From positions 1-13,975 of the forward strand of contig JAIOTG010000118.1 in assembly GCA_021106995.1 (NCBI GenBank): a stretch of DNA of 13,975 bases, read 5' to 3'. The translations under genes and the position numbers were made by a program. The DNA is from a bacterium (GTDB lineage: Bacteria > Patescibacteriota > Patescibacteriia > Patescibacteriales > JAGXOH01). Positions 1 to 6,103 of the stretch are shown piece by piece. The notes under the pieces are model-generated. The model did not search any database and had not been told where the DNA came from. It saw nothing but the letters and a program-made list of their open reading frames with translations. Within the stretch, counting starts at the first letter, position 1. Every line of letters begins with the position of its first letter.

Positions 1-275
1 TCAAAACTTAATATATTATAATGTTTACTTTTTACCAAAGAATCAAGCTTTTTATCGGCCATTAAAGATAAGCTTTTATTTTGATCAATTGTATTGTTTT
101 TATTTATAATAAAAGCCTCTACTTTAGGTTTTTTACTAATATTGTCAGCCTCAGCCCGACTTATAAAGATAGTTAGACAACCAAAAAAACAGATAATTGT
201 TATAATGCTCGTTACTGAAAAAACAAATTTTTTTATCCAGACATCGTAGAAAAAGCTTCTTAAAATTGCTTCCAT
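1..275 (-). CDS. Membrane-anchored protein of unknown function, partial (runs off left edge)
   Basis: An open frame starts at the ATG at 273-275 and stays open for 91 codons to the window edge, so only the N-terminus is seen. The protein begins MEAILRSFFYDVWIKKF, followed by one hydrophobic segment at about residues 18-38 and then a polar stretch (SRAEADNISKK onward). This suggests a signal anchor or uncleaved signal peptide with the rest outside the cytoplasm. No domain is recognisable in the part present. It lies behind yidC on the same strand and has its own near-consensus promoter (342-370), so it is probably transcribed separately as well as by read-through. A TTG seven codons upstream is in frame behind an AGGGGAG, but only two bases separate them, so the ATG is preferred. 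A cell-wall or envelope protein is plausible; this is a guess from the anchor alone. Confidence 0.6.
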   Translation of the reverse strand, partial: MEAILRSFFYDVWIKKFVFSVTSIITIICFFGCLTIFISRAEADNISKKPKVEAFIINKNNTIDQNKSLSLMADKKLDSLVKSKHYNILSF

Positions 276-341
276 AATTATATTTATATAAATCAAAACT
301 CCCCTAGTATAAACCAGGAGAGCTCTCTAAATTCTAATATA

Positions 342-370
342 ATTATAGCAAAATATTCTTAAAAAGTCAA
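342..370 (-). promoter_or_regulatory. Sigma70-type promoter for the leftmost gene
   Basis: Read on the minus strand, TTGACT (365-370) is followed by exactly 17 bases and TATAAT (342-347). The -35 box begins three bases after the yidC stop codon, leaving no room for a terminator between the two genes. The predicted leader of about 60 bases contains the 10-bp palindrome GAGAGCTCTC. Confidence 0.7.
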
Positions 371-373
371 GAC

Positions 374-1165
374 CTAATCATTGTTTTGTTTCAAATCTTC
401 GCCCTGAACATCTATAATTTTTTTATCACCATTATCACTACCATCGCCATCTTTCTTTTTTTTCTTTTTAAATATATACATCTGCTGTAAGGCCATTGAA
501 ACATTGAACACAAACATATAAAGAGTTAAAGCTGCGGGGAAGGTAAGCCCTATAAACACTATAAATAAAGGCAAAAAATAGGTCATCTGCTTATTCATCA
601 TCGCCATCATATTTTCGTCTTTAGTTCCATCACCTTTAACTTCCGGCTTCTTTGTAGTTATCATTTTAGTCTGCCAAAACTGAGCAAGACCAGTTAATAT
701 GGCTAAAATTGCATTTGGCTTAGATAAATCCAGAAAACCAAAAGCTATATTATTAATAACTTCCGGCTTAGCAATAAAAGAATAAGTTAAATTAAGAGAC
801 TCCACTGAAACACCTTCTCTAAATATATGGTATACCGCAATAAAAAAAGGAAGTTGTATTAAAAGAGGAAGACAGGAAGAAAAAGGGTTTACCTTGTTTT
901 CTTTATATAAATTCAACATTGCCTTTCCCATCTCCTCTTTTTTCCCAGCATATCTTTTCTTCAATTCTTCAATTTTAGGCTGAATATCTTGCAGGGATTT
1001 TTGTGACTTTATAGCCTTTTTAGAAAGAGGTAAAAAAACAAGTCTAATTATAATAGTCAAAAGTATAATAGCTATTCCTAAATCTCCAAAAGAAAAATTA
1101 TTGTATAAAAAAATCAATAAATTAAAAATTGGTTGGTAAAAAATGGTTGTAAATAGTTCTTTCAT
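374..1165 (-). CDS. yidC: Membrane protein insertase YidC (Oxa1 family)
   Basis: YidC inserts proteins into the cytoplasmic membrane, alone or with the Sec translocon. The 263-residue product has the Oxa1/YidC layout without the large extracellular domain of proteobacterial YidC. A hydrophobic segment around residues 28-47 carries the conserved intramembrane arginine (IIIRLVFLPLS, R41). A charged cytoplasmic loop follows (about 50-92). Further membrane segments lie near 96-116, 137-165 and 195-230, with the typical NPFSSCLPLLIQLPFF motif at 93-108. The tail is lysine-rich (KKKKKK) and then acidic; a basic tail in this family is known to help ribosome contact. No lipobox is seen at the N-terminus. 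It is the last gene of rpmH-rnpA-yidD-yidC and starts 14 bases after yidD. The stop is TAG, and there is no Shine-Dalgarno sequence. Confidence 0.95.
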   Translation of the reverse strand: MKELFTTIFYQPIFNLLIFLYNNFSFGDLGIAIILLTIIIRLVFLPLSKKAIKSQKSLQDIQPKIEELKKRYAGKKEEMGKAMLNLYKENKVNPFSSCLPLLIQLPFFIAVYHIFREGVSVESLNLTYSFIAKPEVINNIAFGFLDLSKPNAILAILTGLAQFWQTKMITTKKPEVKGDGTKDENMMAMMNKQMTYFLPLFIVFIGLTFPAALTLYMFVFNVSMALQQMYIFKKKKKKDGDGSDNGDKKIIDVQGEDLKQNND

Positions 1166-1179
1166 GTATAAATATTAAA

Positions 1180-1455
1180 TTAATTATGTTGTTTTTCCTT
1201 ATCAACTGGGTCATATCCCCCTTTATTCCAGGGATTACACCTTAAAATTCTCCAAGTAGCCTTAATACCACCCTTAATCATTCCATATTTTTCTATGGAT
1301 TCTATGGCGTAATCAGAACAAGTGGGACGAAAACGACAATAACCATAAGGAAACATATGTTTAAATAAACCATGATCAAAAGAAAGGGTTTTTTGATAAA
1401 ATTTTATAAAAATTACCGCTGAGTGCCTTGGTAAATATTTTATAAAATTCCACAT
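1180..1455 (-). CDS. yidD: Membrane protein insertion efficiency factor YidD
   Basis: YidD is a small membrane-associated protein that assists YidC-dependent insertion; its exact mechanism is not settled. The 91-residue product shows the family signatures: an amphipathic N-terminal helix ([10 protein letters not shown]), the cysteine motif [11 protein letters not shown] at 40-50 and [13 protein letters not shown] at 72-84. C40, C46 and C73 are the family's conserved cysteines. Length is normal for the family. It starts 10 bases after the rnpA stop and ends 14 bases before yidC, so it is translated from the same message. There is no Shine-Dalgarno sequence before the ATG. Confidence 0.96.
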   Translation of the reverse strand: MWNFIKYLPRHSAVIFIKFYQKTLSFDHGLFKHMFPYGYCRFRPTCSDYAIESIEKYGMIKGGIKATWRILRCNPWNKGGYDPVDKEKQHN

Positions 1456-1465
1456 AAAAAAATAA

Positions 1466-1810
1466 TTATCCTTTATAAAGGGCTAATTTAGAAAGTTTTT
1501 CTTTTAAAATTTGTTCCAAGTCTTGATATTCCTTTTGTTTTGTTTCAGCCAAGGCTATAACAACTATATCATATCCCTTTTTTAAAACAGGTTCCTCTTT
1601 TTTTAAAACTTCTCTGATTCTTCTTTTTATTTTGTTTCTTTCTATAGCCCTTTTACTAATTTTATTGCTAACAATAACACCAAATCTGTTTATATCTAAA
1701 TCATTTATTATAACTTTTAGTCCTAAAACTTTATTAAAAACAGACCTTCCTTTTTTAAAAATATTATCAAAATCTTTTTTTTTGGTTAGTCTATTTTCCT
1801 TTTTAAACAT
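1466..1810 (-). CDS. rnpA: Ribonuclease P protein component
   Basis: RnpA is the protein subunit of RNase P and helps the catalytic RNA bind and cleave the 5' leader of pre-tRNAs in the cytoplasm. The 114-residue basic protein has the expected pattern. An N-terminal [16 protein letters not shown] region is followed by the central strand [11 protein letters not shown] and the RNA-binding helix with the RNxxKRxxRE signature ([10 protein letters not shown], 58-67). The later stretch GYDIVVIAL is also typical. It sits 22 bases after rpmH and 10 bases before yidD, the near-universal bacterial order. Its substrates here would include the tRNA-Leu and tRNA-Val genes at 6143-6331. Confidence 0.95.
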   Translation of the reverse strand: MFKKENRLTKKKDFDNIFKKGRSVFNKVLGLKVIINDLDINRFGVIVSNKISKRAIERNKIKRRIREVLKKEEPVLKKGYDIVVIALAETKQKEYQDLEQILKEKLSKLALYKG

Positions 1811-1832
1811 AAAAAGGTTGAAGTTATTTACT

Positions 1833-1961
1833 TTATACTTTTCTTCCTCTCAGTCTTCTTCTTTTTAGTACGTTTTGGCCATTTTTAGTGCTCATTCTTT
1901 CAAGAAAACCATGTTTTTTCTTGGCTCTCCTTACATTTGGCTGAAATGTTCTTTTAGGCAT
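1833..1961 (-). CDS. rpmH: 50S ribosomal protein L34
   Basis: L34 is a very small basic protein of the large ribosomal subunit. The frame on the minus strand encodes 42 residues beginning [19 protein letters not shown] and ending RRRLRGRKV, which is a textbook L34 from end to end. It was found by reading the strand directly, because it is shorter than usual gene-calling cut-offs. It is the first gene of the rpmH-rnpA-yidD-yidC unit, with an extended promoter about 40 bases upstream. The start is preceded only by A/T bases and shows no Shine-Dalgarno sequence. Confidence 0.97.
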   Translation of the reverse strand: MPKRTFQPNVRRAKKKHGFLERMSTKNGQNVLKRRRLRGRKV

Positions 1962-1997
1962 ATTTATTTTATATTCTTATTTTTAAAAAGTCACTAA

Positions 1998-2026
1998 AAT
2001 ATATCACAAGAAATTAATTTAGTCAA
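1998..2026 (-). promoter_or_regulatory. Promoter of the rpmH-rnpA-yidD-yidC unit
   Basis: On the minus strand TTGACT (2021-2026), 17 bases, then TATATT (1998-2003). A TG one base before the -10 gives an extended -10 element. The expected start of transcription is near 1991, about 30 bases before the rpmH ATG. A strong promoter here suits a ribosomal protein gene. Confidence 0.7.
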
Positions 2027-2123
2027 TCTAAACAAAACCAAACCCTTTCTATAAATTAGAGCTTATTAAACCTAATAATAGTATAACAAACAAACAAATT
2101 TTTGTCATATAACGTCCCTAATA

Positions 2124-2152
2124 TTGAATTTTTTTTAGTTATAGTATATACT
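2124..2152 (+). promoter_or_regulatory. Promoter of the TraR/DksA-type gene and lspA
   Basis: TTGAAT (2124-2129), 17 bases, TATACT (2147-2152). Transcription should start near 2159. This rules out the upstream in-frame ATG at 2102 as the translation start and supports the ATG at 2180. It diverges from the rpmH promoter about 100 bases away. Confidence 0.55.
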
Positions 2153-2179
2153 AAAATCATAAAAATTAGCAGTAATACT

Positions 2180-2569
2180 ATGAATAAAACTAATGAAAAG
2201 AAAAAAACAAGCAAAGAAACTTTAAAAAAAATAGAAAAAGATCTCATGGAGAGAAAAAAGCAACTTCTAGATGATTTAGAAAATATTGGTAGCGAGAAAA
2301 ATGGAAATAAATCTCATGTAAAAATTCCCGAATATGGAAATAAACCCGATGAGAATGCTCAAGAAATAAGTGAATATACAGCCAATCTCGCCACTGACAG
2401 TGTTTTAAAAAAATCAATTAGAGATATTGACAATGCTTTAGAGAGAATAAAAAAAGGTGAATACGGGATATGTAAATATTGCGGAGAACCTATTGAAGAA
2501 AAAAGACTATTAGCTCGACCAGTGGCCAGTGCTTGCGTAGAATGCAAAACAAAATTACAAAACAGTTAA
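2180..2569 (+). CDS. TraR/DksA-type zinc-finger protein
   Basis: The family binds in the secondary channel of RNA polymerase and modulates transcription initiation, often with ppGpp; here only membership is supported. The 129-residue protein has a lysine/glutamate-rich coiled-coil N-terminal half (about 5-40). A PDENAQEISEY segment follows at the position of the acidic coiled-coil tip, then a helix (75-92). The C-terminal four-cysteine zinc finger is C98-x2-C101-x17-C119-x2-C122 with the family wording GEYGICKYCGEPI. The start at 2180 is chosen because the only good promoter lies between it and the upstream in-frame ATG at 2102, and because the extra 26 residues would be a hydrophobic run atypical of the family. 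lspA begins one base after its stop, and this pairing is common in bacteria. Confidence 0.88.
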   Translation: MNKTNEKKKTSKETLKKIEKDLMERKKQLLDDLENIGSEKNGNKSHVKIPEYGNKPDENAQEISEYTANLATDSVLKKSIRDIDNALERIKKGEYGICKYCGEPIEEKRLLARPVASACVECKTKLQNS

Positions 2570-2570
2570 A

Positions 2571-3038
2571 ATGTTTACTTTCAAAAAAAATAAAACAGCT
2601 ATTTTTTTAATAATAGCTGTTTTATTTTTGATATTAGATAGGTTTTTAAAATTCTTATCAATAAAAGGCTTTTATGATGAACCCGTTTTTTTAATCAAAG
2701 AATTTTTCTCACTAAATTTTGCCCCCAATTACTATATTGCATTTTCTCTTCCTCTAAGTGGTAAATTTCTAATCATATCAATACTTTTAATGGTGCTTAC
2801 TCTTATTTATTACCTACTATTTCTAATAAAAAAACAAAGAAGCGCAGAATATGCTTCTTTATTTTTTGTTGTATTGGGATCTATTAGCAACCTAGCGTAT
2901 AGAATGAACTATGGCTATGTGGTTGATTATCTTGAATTAAAATATTTTACTATTTTTAATATTGCTGACGCTATGATAGTACTTGGCTTTATATCTCTAG
3001 TAGCTTTGTTATATTTTAAGGGAGATTTGAAATCTTAA
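2571..3038 (+). CDS. lspA: Lipoprotein signal peptidase (signal peptidase II)
   Basis: LspA cleaves the signal peptide of diacylglyceryl-prolipoproteins within the cytoplasmic membrane. The 155-residue product has four hydrophobic segments (about 9-29, 63-86, 94-110, 130-149). It has the D23-x3-K27 pair in the first helix and N107 and R111 in the third conserved block. The two catalytic aspartates are present: D119 in GYVVDYLE and D133 in NIADA. The aspartate normally before R111 (the NxxDR motif) is tyrosine here, and the usual N-x-G-A-F block is degenerate (PNYYIAFS). It is therefore a divergent but probably active enzyme. A candidate substrate is the lipobox protein at 11841. Its last 23 bases overlap the convergent tsaE gene. 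Confidence 0.88.
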   Translation: MFTFKKNKTAIFLIIAVLFLILDRFLKFLSIKGFYDEPVFLIKEFFSLNFAPNYYIAFSLPLSGKFLIISILLMVLTLIYYLLFLIKKQRSAEYASLFFVVLGSISNLAYRMNYGYVVDYLELKYFTIFNIADAMIVLGFISLVALLYFKGDLKS

Positions 3039-3456
3039 TTTCTCTAGAGGTTTCACTTTTAAAACTTATTTTTATTTTAACAACTTTCTCAGCAATTTTC
3101 TTTTTTATTTTATTAGACCATTCTATTATAACTATCGTTTTAGGCTCATTAATATAATCCTTTATTCCTATACTTAAAAGCTCGTCCTCTGAACCCAATC
3201 TATAAGCATCGACATGACAAATCGTATTTATTTTTTTATTTTTTTCAAGTTCATACACTCGCATCAAAACAAAAGTAGGACTAGAAACATTTTTACCATA
3301 CCCCAACCCCCTAGAAAGACCTTTAGTAAAGACTGTTTTACCAGCACCAAGATCACCTTCTAAAAAAATAACTTCTCCGCCTTTCAACCCTTTTGAAAAA
3401 TCTTTAGCAAAATCAAAAGTTTCTTTGTCTGATTTAGTTATTATAGTTTTTTTCAT
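3016..3456 (-). CDS. tsaE: tRNA threonylcarbamoyladenosine biosynthesis ATPase TsaE
   Basis: TsaE is the ATPase that works with TsaB and TsaD to place threonylcarbamoyl on A37 of ANN-decoding tRNAs. The 146-residue protein has the P-loop GDLGAGKT (34-41), the SSPTF switch (58-62), the HVDAYRL motif (81-87) and the late IIEWSNK block (E112, W113). Its length is normal. A start ten codons upstream (3486) is possible, but a TATAAT at 3467-3472 on the minus strand lies between the two. Starting at 3456 gives an almost leaderless message and the usual family N-terminus. Its 3' end overlaps lspA by 23 bases on the opposite strand, with no terminator visible between them. Confidence 0.93.
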   Translation of the reverse strand: MKKTIITKSDKETFDFAKDFSKGLKGGEVIFLEGDLGAGKTVFTKGLSRGLGYGKNVSSPTFVLMRVYELEKNKKINTICHVDAYRLGSEDELLSIGIKDYINEPKTIVIIEWSNKIKKKIAEKVVKIKISFKSETSREIKISNLP

Positions 3457-3466
3457 ATAAATACAT

Positions 3467-3472
3467 ATTATA
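3467..3472 (-). promoter_or_regulatory. -10 element for tsaE
   Basis: Perfect TATAAT on the minus strand, 11 bases before the chosen tsaE ATG. The -35 is poor: TTGTAA at 3488-3493 gives only a 15-base spacer. The predicted message is nearly leaderless. Confidence 0.4.
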
Positions 3473-3591
3473 GAAATATAGAGCAAATTACAATGTTTAA
3501 ATTTGTAATAATATTTTATATTAGGTAAAATAAAGATAAATACCCTAAATTTGTATAGTATAGCTATGGAAGGAAATTTTTAACTAATTTT

Positions 3592-3626
3592 AAATAAAAA
3601 AACAAGAAGTTCGCATATAACTTGTT
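3592..3626 (-). terminator. Terminator-like hairpin on the minus strand with no gene ahead of it
   Basis: Read on the minus strand, AACAAG (3621-3626) pairs with CTTGTT (3601-3606), extended by TT/AA inside across a three-base bulge. The stem is followed by a run of T (3596-3600 and beyond). No minus-strand gene lies directly upstream, so it would stop antisense transcripts from the isochorismatase region before they reach tsaE, or it may be a remnant. The stem is short and A/T-rich. Confidence 0.35.
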
Positions 3627-3662
3627 AGACAAAATTTAAGTTGTAATTATCTATTTTTTCAA

Positions 3663-4292
3663 ATGAATAATAAGGAAAAGTTAAAATTTAATAACAGCGT
3701 TTTAATAGTAATTGATATTATTAATCATTGTTGCCATCCTAAAAGTGAAGTAAAAGAATGGGGGCTTACTTATAGAAAAATTCGAAAAATGGTCCCTGAA
3801 TTAAAACGTTTTATTTCAAAATACAAAAAAACATCAAAACAACCAGTGATATATGTAAATTGTATTAAATGGAATAAATCATGTGTTGCCCCAAATATTC
3901 GCAAGCTATACGAAGATCCAACGTGCGACTATTATACAAAAAATAATAATAAATTTAGTGAACAATTTTACAAAGTAACCCCAGAAAAAAACGATATTAT
4001 AATCACAAAGAATAGTTATGACGCTTTTACTAATCCTGATTTGAATAAACTTCTTAGAAAGAAAAAAATACGGAACATTGTTATAACTGGTGTACTTGGT
4101 GACGGCTGTGTTAATGCAACAATTCAAGGTGGATTTTCCCGCGGATATAATTTTGTTATATTGAAAGATTTAATCGAAACTATGGACAATAAAGACAGAC
4201 AACAATTACAAAAATTGTTAAAAAAATATACTTGGCCATTACTGTATGGAAAAACGATTAGCTCTAAACAGTTTATTAAAAAATTTAAATAA
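3663..4292 (+). CDS. Isochorismatase-family cysteine hydrolase
   Basis: The family hydrolyses small amides or vinyl ethers through an Asp-Lys-Cys triad. The 209-residue protein shows all three in the right context: D18 in VIDIINH, K116 in ITKNSYDAF and C149 in GVLGDGCVNAT, followed by the usual GGFSRGYNFVIL strand. The histidine cluster that binds metal in nicotinamidases is absent, so a PncA role is less likely, and the true substrate cannot be told. The ATG at 3663 gives a normal N-terminus, with no Shine-Dalgarno sequence. A small membrane-protein gene begins one base after its stop, suggesting one transcript. The gene is the first of the accessory pocket between tsaE and the tRNA genes. 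Confidence 0.85.
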   Translation: MNNKEKLKFNNSVLIVIDIINHCCHPKSEVKEWGLTYRKIRKMVPELKRFISKYKKTSKQPVIYVNCIKWNKSCVAPNIRKLYEDPTCDYYTKNNNKFSEQFYKVTPEKNDIIITKNSYDAFTNPDLNKLLRKKKIRNIVITGVLGDGCVNATIQGGFSRGYNFVILKDLIETMDNKDRQQLQKLLKKYTWPLLYGKTISSKQFIKKFK

Positions 4293-4293
4293 T

Positions 4294-4470
4294 ATGCAAA
4301 ACAAAAACATTTTTTACATTTTTGGAATTTTGCAAGCAATTACCCTGGGATTTATTATATTTTTTATCCTTGGAACAACTGGAATAGGAAAAGACACTTC
4401 TATTACATTGAGTATTTTTTTCCCTCTTTTTACTTTAATTATTGAAAATCTTGTCTATTCTAAAAAATAA
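4294..4470 (+). CDS. Small two-helix membrane protein of unknown function
   Basis: This 58-residue protein has two hydrophobic segments (about 7-28 and 37-52) separated by the short polar turn GTTGIGKDTS, and it ends in KK. No family is recognised. The ATG at 4294 is one base after the isochorismatase stop; the in-frame ATG at 4246 would overlap that gene by 47 bases and adds a polar, non-membrane stretch. The close spacing suggests translational coupling with the hydrolase. It may be a spurious frame, but the two clean membrane segments favour a real gene. Confidence 0.55.
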   Translation: MQNKNIFYIFGILQAITLGFIIFFILGTTGIGKDTSITLSIFFPLFTLIIENLVYSKK

Positions 4471-4488
4471 ATCAAATTTTAAATAATC

Positions 4489-4503
4489 CTTATTATTAAT
4501 AAG
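4489..4503. repeat. Perfect A/T-rich dyad upstream of the MazG-like gene
   Basis: CTTATTA and TAATAAG form a perfect 7-bp inverted repeat around a single T, six bases before the ATG at 4510. It covers the region where a ribosome would bind, so it could be an operator or part of a start-site structure. In sequence this A/T-rich it may also be chance. Confidence 0.35.
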
Positions 4504-4509
4504 ACACCT

Positions 4510-4812
4510 ATGTTGTATTACAAGCTTGTGCGTGATAAAATACCCGAAATCATAAAGAAAAAAGGAATTGAGCCTGTAAATCATATTGCGGATAATGAAG
4601 AATTTGAAAAAGCTTTAATGGAAAAATTAAGAGAAGAAGTCGAAGAATTTATAGAAGAACCTTGCAGAGAAGAAATGGCTGATATAATGGAAGTAATTTA
4701 TGCCATTTTAGAGAAAAAGAAATATAGCTTTGAAGAAATTGAAAAAGTCCGCAAGAAAAAAGCAAAAGAAAGGGGTGCTTTCAAAAAAAGAATAATTGCC
4801 TTTATAAAGTAG
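4510..4812 (+). CDS. MazG-like nucleotide pyrophosphohydrolase (phosphoribosyl-ATP pyrophosphohydrolase-like)
   Basis: Members of this all-alpha NTP pyrophosphatase superfamily release pyrophosphate from nucleotides and often act in house-cleaning. The 100-residue protein opens with the subfamily hallmark YYKLVRDKIPEII. It carries the metal-binding pattern EExxE...ExxD as E42-E43-x2-E46 and E55-x2-D58, and closes with KERGAFKKRI. It is a single-domain protein of normal length. It is not the histidine-pathway enzyme in context, since no his genes are nearby, and its substrate is unknown. It stands 39 bases after the small membrane protein, is preceded by an A/T dyad at 4489-4503, has no Shine-Dalgarno sequence, and ends in TAG. 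Confidence 0.82.
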   Translation: MLYYKLVRDKIPEIIKKKGIEPVNHIADNEEFEKALMEKLREEVEEFIEEPCREEMADIMEVIYAILEKKKYSFEEIEKVRKKKAKERGAFKKRIIAFIK

Positions 4813-4879
4813 ATTTTTGTTTGTAATTTTTTTTATCTAAAGTAAAATAAAAATGTAATAAACAATAAGGTTTTTGCTA

Positions 4880-4908
4880 TTGACAAATTGTTAAAAAGAA
4901 TGTATAAT
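4880..4908 (+). promoter_or_regulatory. Full-consensus sigma70 promoter
   Basis: TTGACA (4880-4885), exactly 17 bases, TATAAT (4903-4908): a perfect match to the sigma70 consensus at the optimal spacing, and the best promoter in the window. The expected start is near 4915, about 40 bases before the TTG start codon at 4956. Confidence 0.85.
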
Positions 4909-4943
4909 AAAATCATTGTAACTAAAAATTTTTAAATTGAAAA

Positions 4944-4949
4944 AGGAGG
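4944..4949 (+). promoter_or_regulatory. AGGAGG ribosome-binding site deciding a TTG start
   Basis: AGGAGG followed by six A residues and then TTG. It is the only full Shine-Dalgarno sequence seen before a gene in this window, where nearly all starts lack one. The spacing supports the TTG at 4956 as the start codon. Confidence 0.8.
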
Positions 4950-4955
4950 AAAAAA

Positions 4956-5276
4956 TTGAAAATCAATGGTAATGTTTATCAAAGATTGGCAAAAGTGTTG
5001 ATGTCCGCTGGTAAAAATGAAGACGGAATTAGCCTTTCTGAAAAATGTGACGTATTTAAAGAAATGGCAAAAATGACAGACGCTCATATTTCCGATTTCA
5101 TCAGCTTCCTCACTAAAAAAAACACTGGATCAACCATAAAAAAATGGAAGAGAAAAAAAGTAGCTGAATACATCATGAATGGCGGACTTCACAAAGATGA
5201 CCCAACATATGGCTTTGAACTCCGACTTGCTTCTTATTTAAGAAGCTTTATGCGAAAAAAAGGCTACGCCATTTAA
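4956..5276 (+). CDS. Unrecognised 106-residue basic protein with its own promoter and terminator
   Basis: No family is recognised. The protein is helical and lysine-rich: an N-terminal segment (VYQRLAKVLMSAGK), a middle stretch (FKEMAKMTDAHISDFISFLTKK), the very basic STIKKWKRKKVAEYIMNGG (about 58-77), and a C-terminal helix (FELRLASYLRSFMRKKGYAI). There are no membrane segments and one cysteine. A DNA- or RNA-binding role is conceivable from the charge, but no motif proves it. It starts at TTG behind a strong AGGAGG. The promoter is full consensus and an intrinsic terminator follows, so it is a single-gene unit likely to be well expressed. Its start signals and its more frequent C-ending codons (GAC, TTC, ATC, CTC) differ from its neighbours, which could mean transfer. 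Confidence 0.75.
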   Translation: MKINGNVYQRLAKVLMSAGKNEDGISLSEKCDVFKEMAKMTDAHISDFISFLTKKNTGSTIKKWKRKKVAEYIMNGGLHKDDPTYGFELRLASYLRSFMRKKGYAI

Positions 5277-5304
5277 CAATTAATTTTCAAAATACAAAAA
5301 AATC

Positions 5305-5345
5305 AACCGTCCAAGCTATGCAATTTAGCTGGACGGTTTTCTTTT
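5305..5345 (+). terminator. Intrinsic terminator of the 4956-5276 gene
   Basis: AACCGTCC (5305-5312) pairs with GGACGGTT (5331-5338). Inside, AGCT (5314-5317) pairs with AGCT (5327-5330), with one bulged A and a nine-base loop. The stem runs straight into TTCTTTT. It lies about 30 bases after the stop codon. Confidence 0.85.
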
Positions 5346-5383
5346 AAAAATTTTTTATAAATAAACCCAAGCCTTTATATATA

Positions 5384-5426
5384 ATAAAAAAGAACCATCG
5401 GAGTTTTGCCTTGACCGACGGTTCTT
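5384..5426 (-). terminator. Intrinsic terminator of the 5447-5893 gene
   Basis: Read on the minus strand, AAGAACCGTCGG (5415-5426) pairs with CCGATGGTTCTT (5390-5401) over 12 bp with one mismatch and a 13-base loop. A T-run follows (5384-5389). It begins 20 bases after the stop codon of the minus-strand gene and faces the plus-strand terminator at 5305-5345. Confidence 0.82.
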
Positions 5427-5446
5427 GGTGCTAACAATTTTAATCT

Positions 5447-5893
5447 TTAAGCTTCAATATTCGCCACAATATTAAAATTATCTTTTAGCTTTTTTAATGC
5501 ATTTTTATAGTCTCTGTTTATAGCTTCATCTTCTGCTATGAGACAATCAAACATTTTGTGAAACCTTATGGTGTATAAAGTTCCTGCCGCCCACATTTCT
5601 AAAATCTCCAAGGTTTCTTCTATGGTTGAAAGATGGTCAACAATACAAACGTATAATTTGTTGTCTTTTTTGGACCGATGAACATGTATCCATTTAAAAC
5701 TGGACTCTTTTGAAAGATCAGGGGAAATAATTTCAATTTCATGGTGCTTACCAATAGGCACTTGACGATTCTTTGAATAATTTACATAAAAATCATCTTC
5801 AAGTTTTCTTGATTCAATACTTTCGGTTACATGAACAATAAAATTAAATTCAAACGGCCTTGCCTTTCCAGTTACAGTAATTTTTACCTTCAT
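5447..5893 (-). CDS. Unrecognised 148-residue protein with its own promoter and terminator
   Basis: No family is recognised. The first two thirds look strand-rich (MKVKITVTGK, EFNFIVHVTES, HHEIEIISPDL, FKWIHVHRS, KLYVCIVDHL). The last third looks helical (STIEETLEILEMWAAG, EDEAINRDYKNALKKLKDNF). There are no membrane segments, no signal peptide and no obvious catalytic motif. A weak AAAGGA lies eight bases before the ATG, and a promoter (5963-5991) and terminator (5384-5426) make it a self-contained unit. It faces the other orphan gene (4956-5276) tail to tail across two separate terminators. Both lie in the accessory pocket next to the tRNA genes. Confidence 0.72.
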   Translation of the reverse strand: MKVKITVTGKARPFEFNFIVHVTESIESRKLEDDFYVNYSKNRQVPIGKHHEIEIISPDLSKESSFKWIHVHRSKKDNKLYVCIVDHLSTIEETLEILEMWAAGTLYTIRFHKMFDCLIAEDEAINRDYKNALKKLKDNFNIVANIEA

Positions 5894-5962
5894 GATTTTT
5901 TTCCTTTTTTTGATAAGGTTTTTTGTTTGTACAAAAATATTTATAATTAAAATTGATTTTTT

Positions 5963-5991
5963 ATTTTAAAGCTTTCCTATTATAAAGTCAA
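5963..5991 (-). promoter_or_regulatory. Promoter of the 5447-5893 gene
   Basis: On the minus strand TTGACT (5986-5991), 17 bases, TAAAAT (5963-5968). The predicted leader is about 60 bases long and A/T-rich, with no clear structure. Confidence 0.6.
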
Positions 5992-6103
5992 TAATAATAT
6001 TTATACTTATTCGTTTTTTGGGCGCTATATGGGCACCAAAAATAATTTATCTGAAAATTTTGAAGAAGTTCTAATAAAAAACAACCTTAAAAATAGCTAA
6101 TAT

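Noticed and set aside
2102..2179. Upstream in-frame start that would lengthen the TraR/DksA-type protein by 26 residues.
   Set aside because: The promoter boxes at 2124-2152 lie inside this stretch, and the extra residues are hydrophobic and unlike the family.
1962..2179. The A/T-rich region beside rpmH as a replication origin, since dnaA and oriC often lie there.
   Set aside because: No cluster of DnaA-box-like sequences and no dnaA gene; the space is explained by two divergent promoters.
3663..4292. Nicotinamidase (PncA) as the identity of the isochorismatase-family gene.
   Set aside because: The metal-binding histidine cluster of nicotinamidases is not visible, so only the broader family is supported.
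6029..6100. A 23-codon plus-strand frame starting MGTKNNLSENF between the orphan gene promoter and the tRNA terminator.
   Set aside because: Too short, with no promoter, no ribosome-binding site and no recognisable features.
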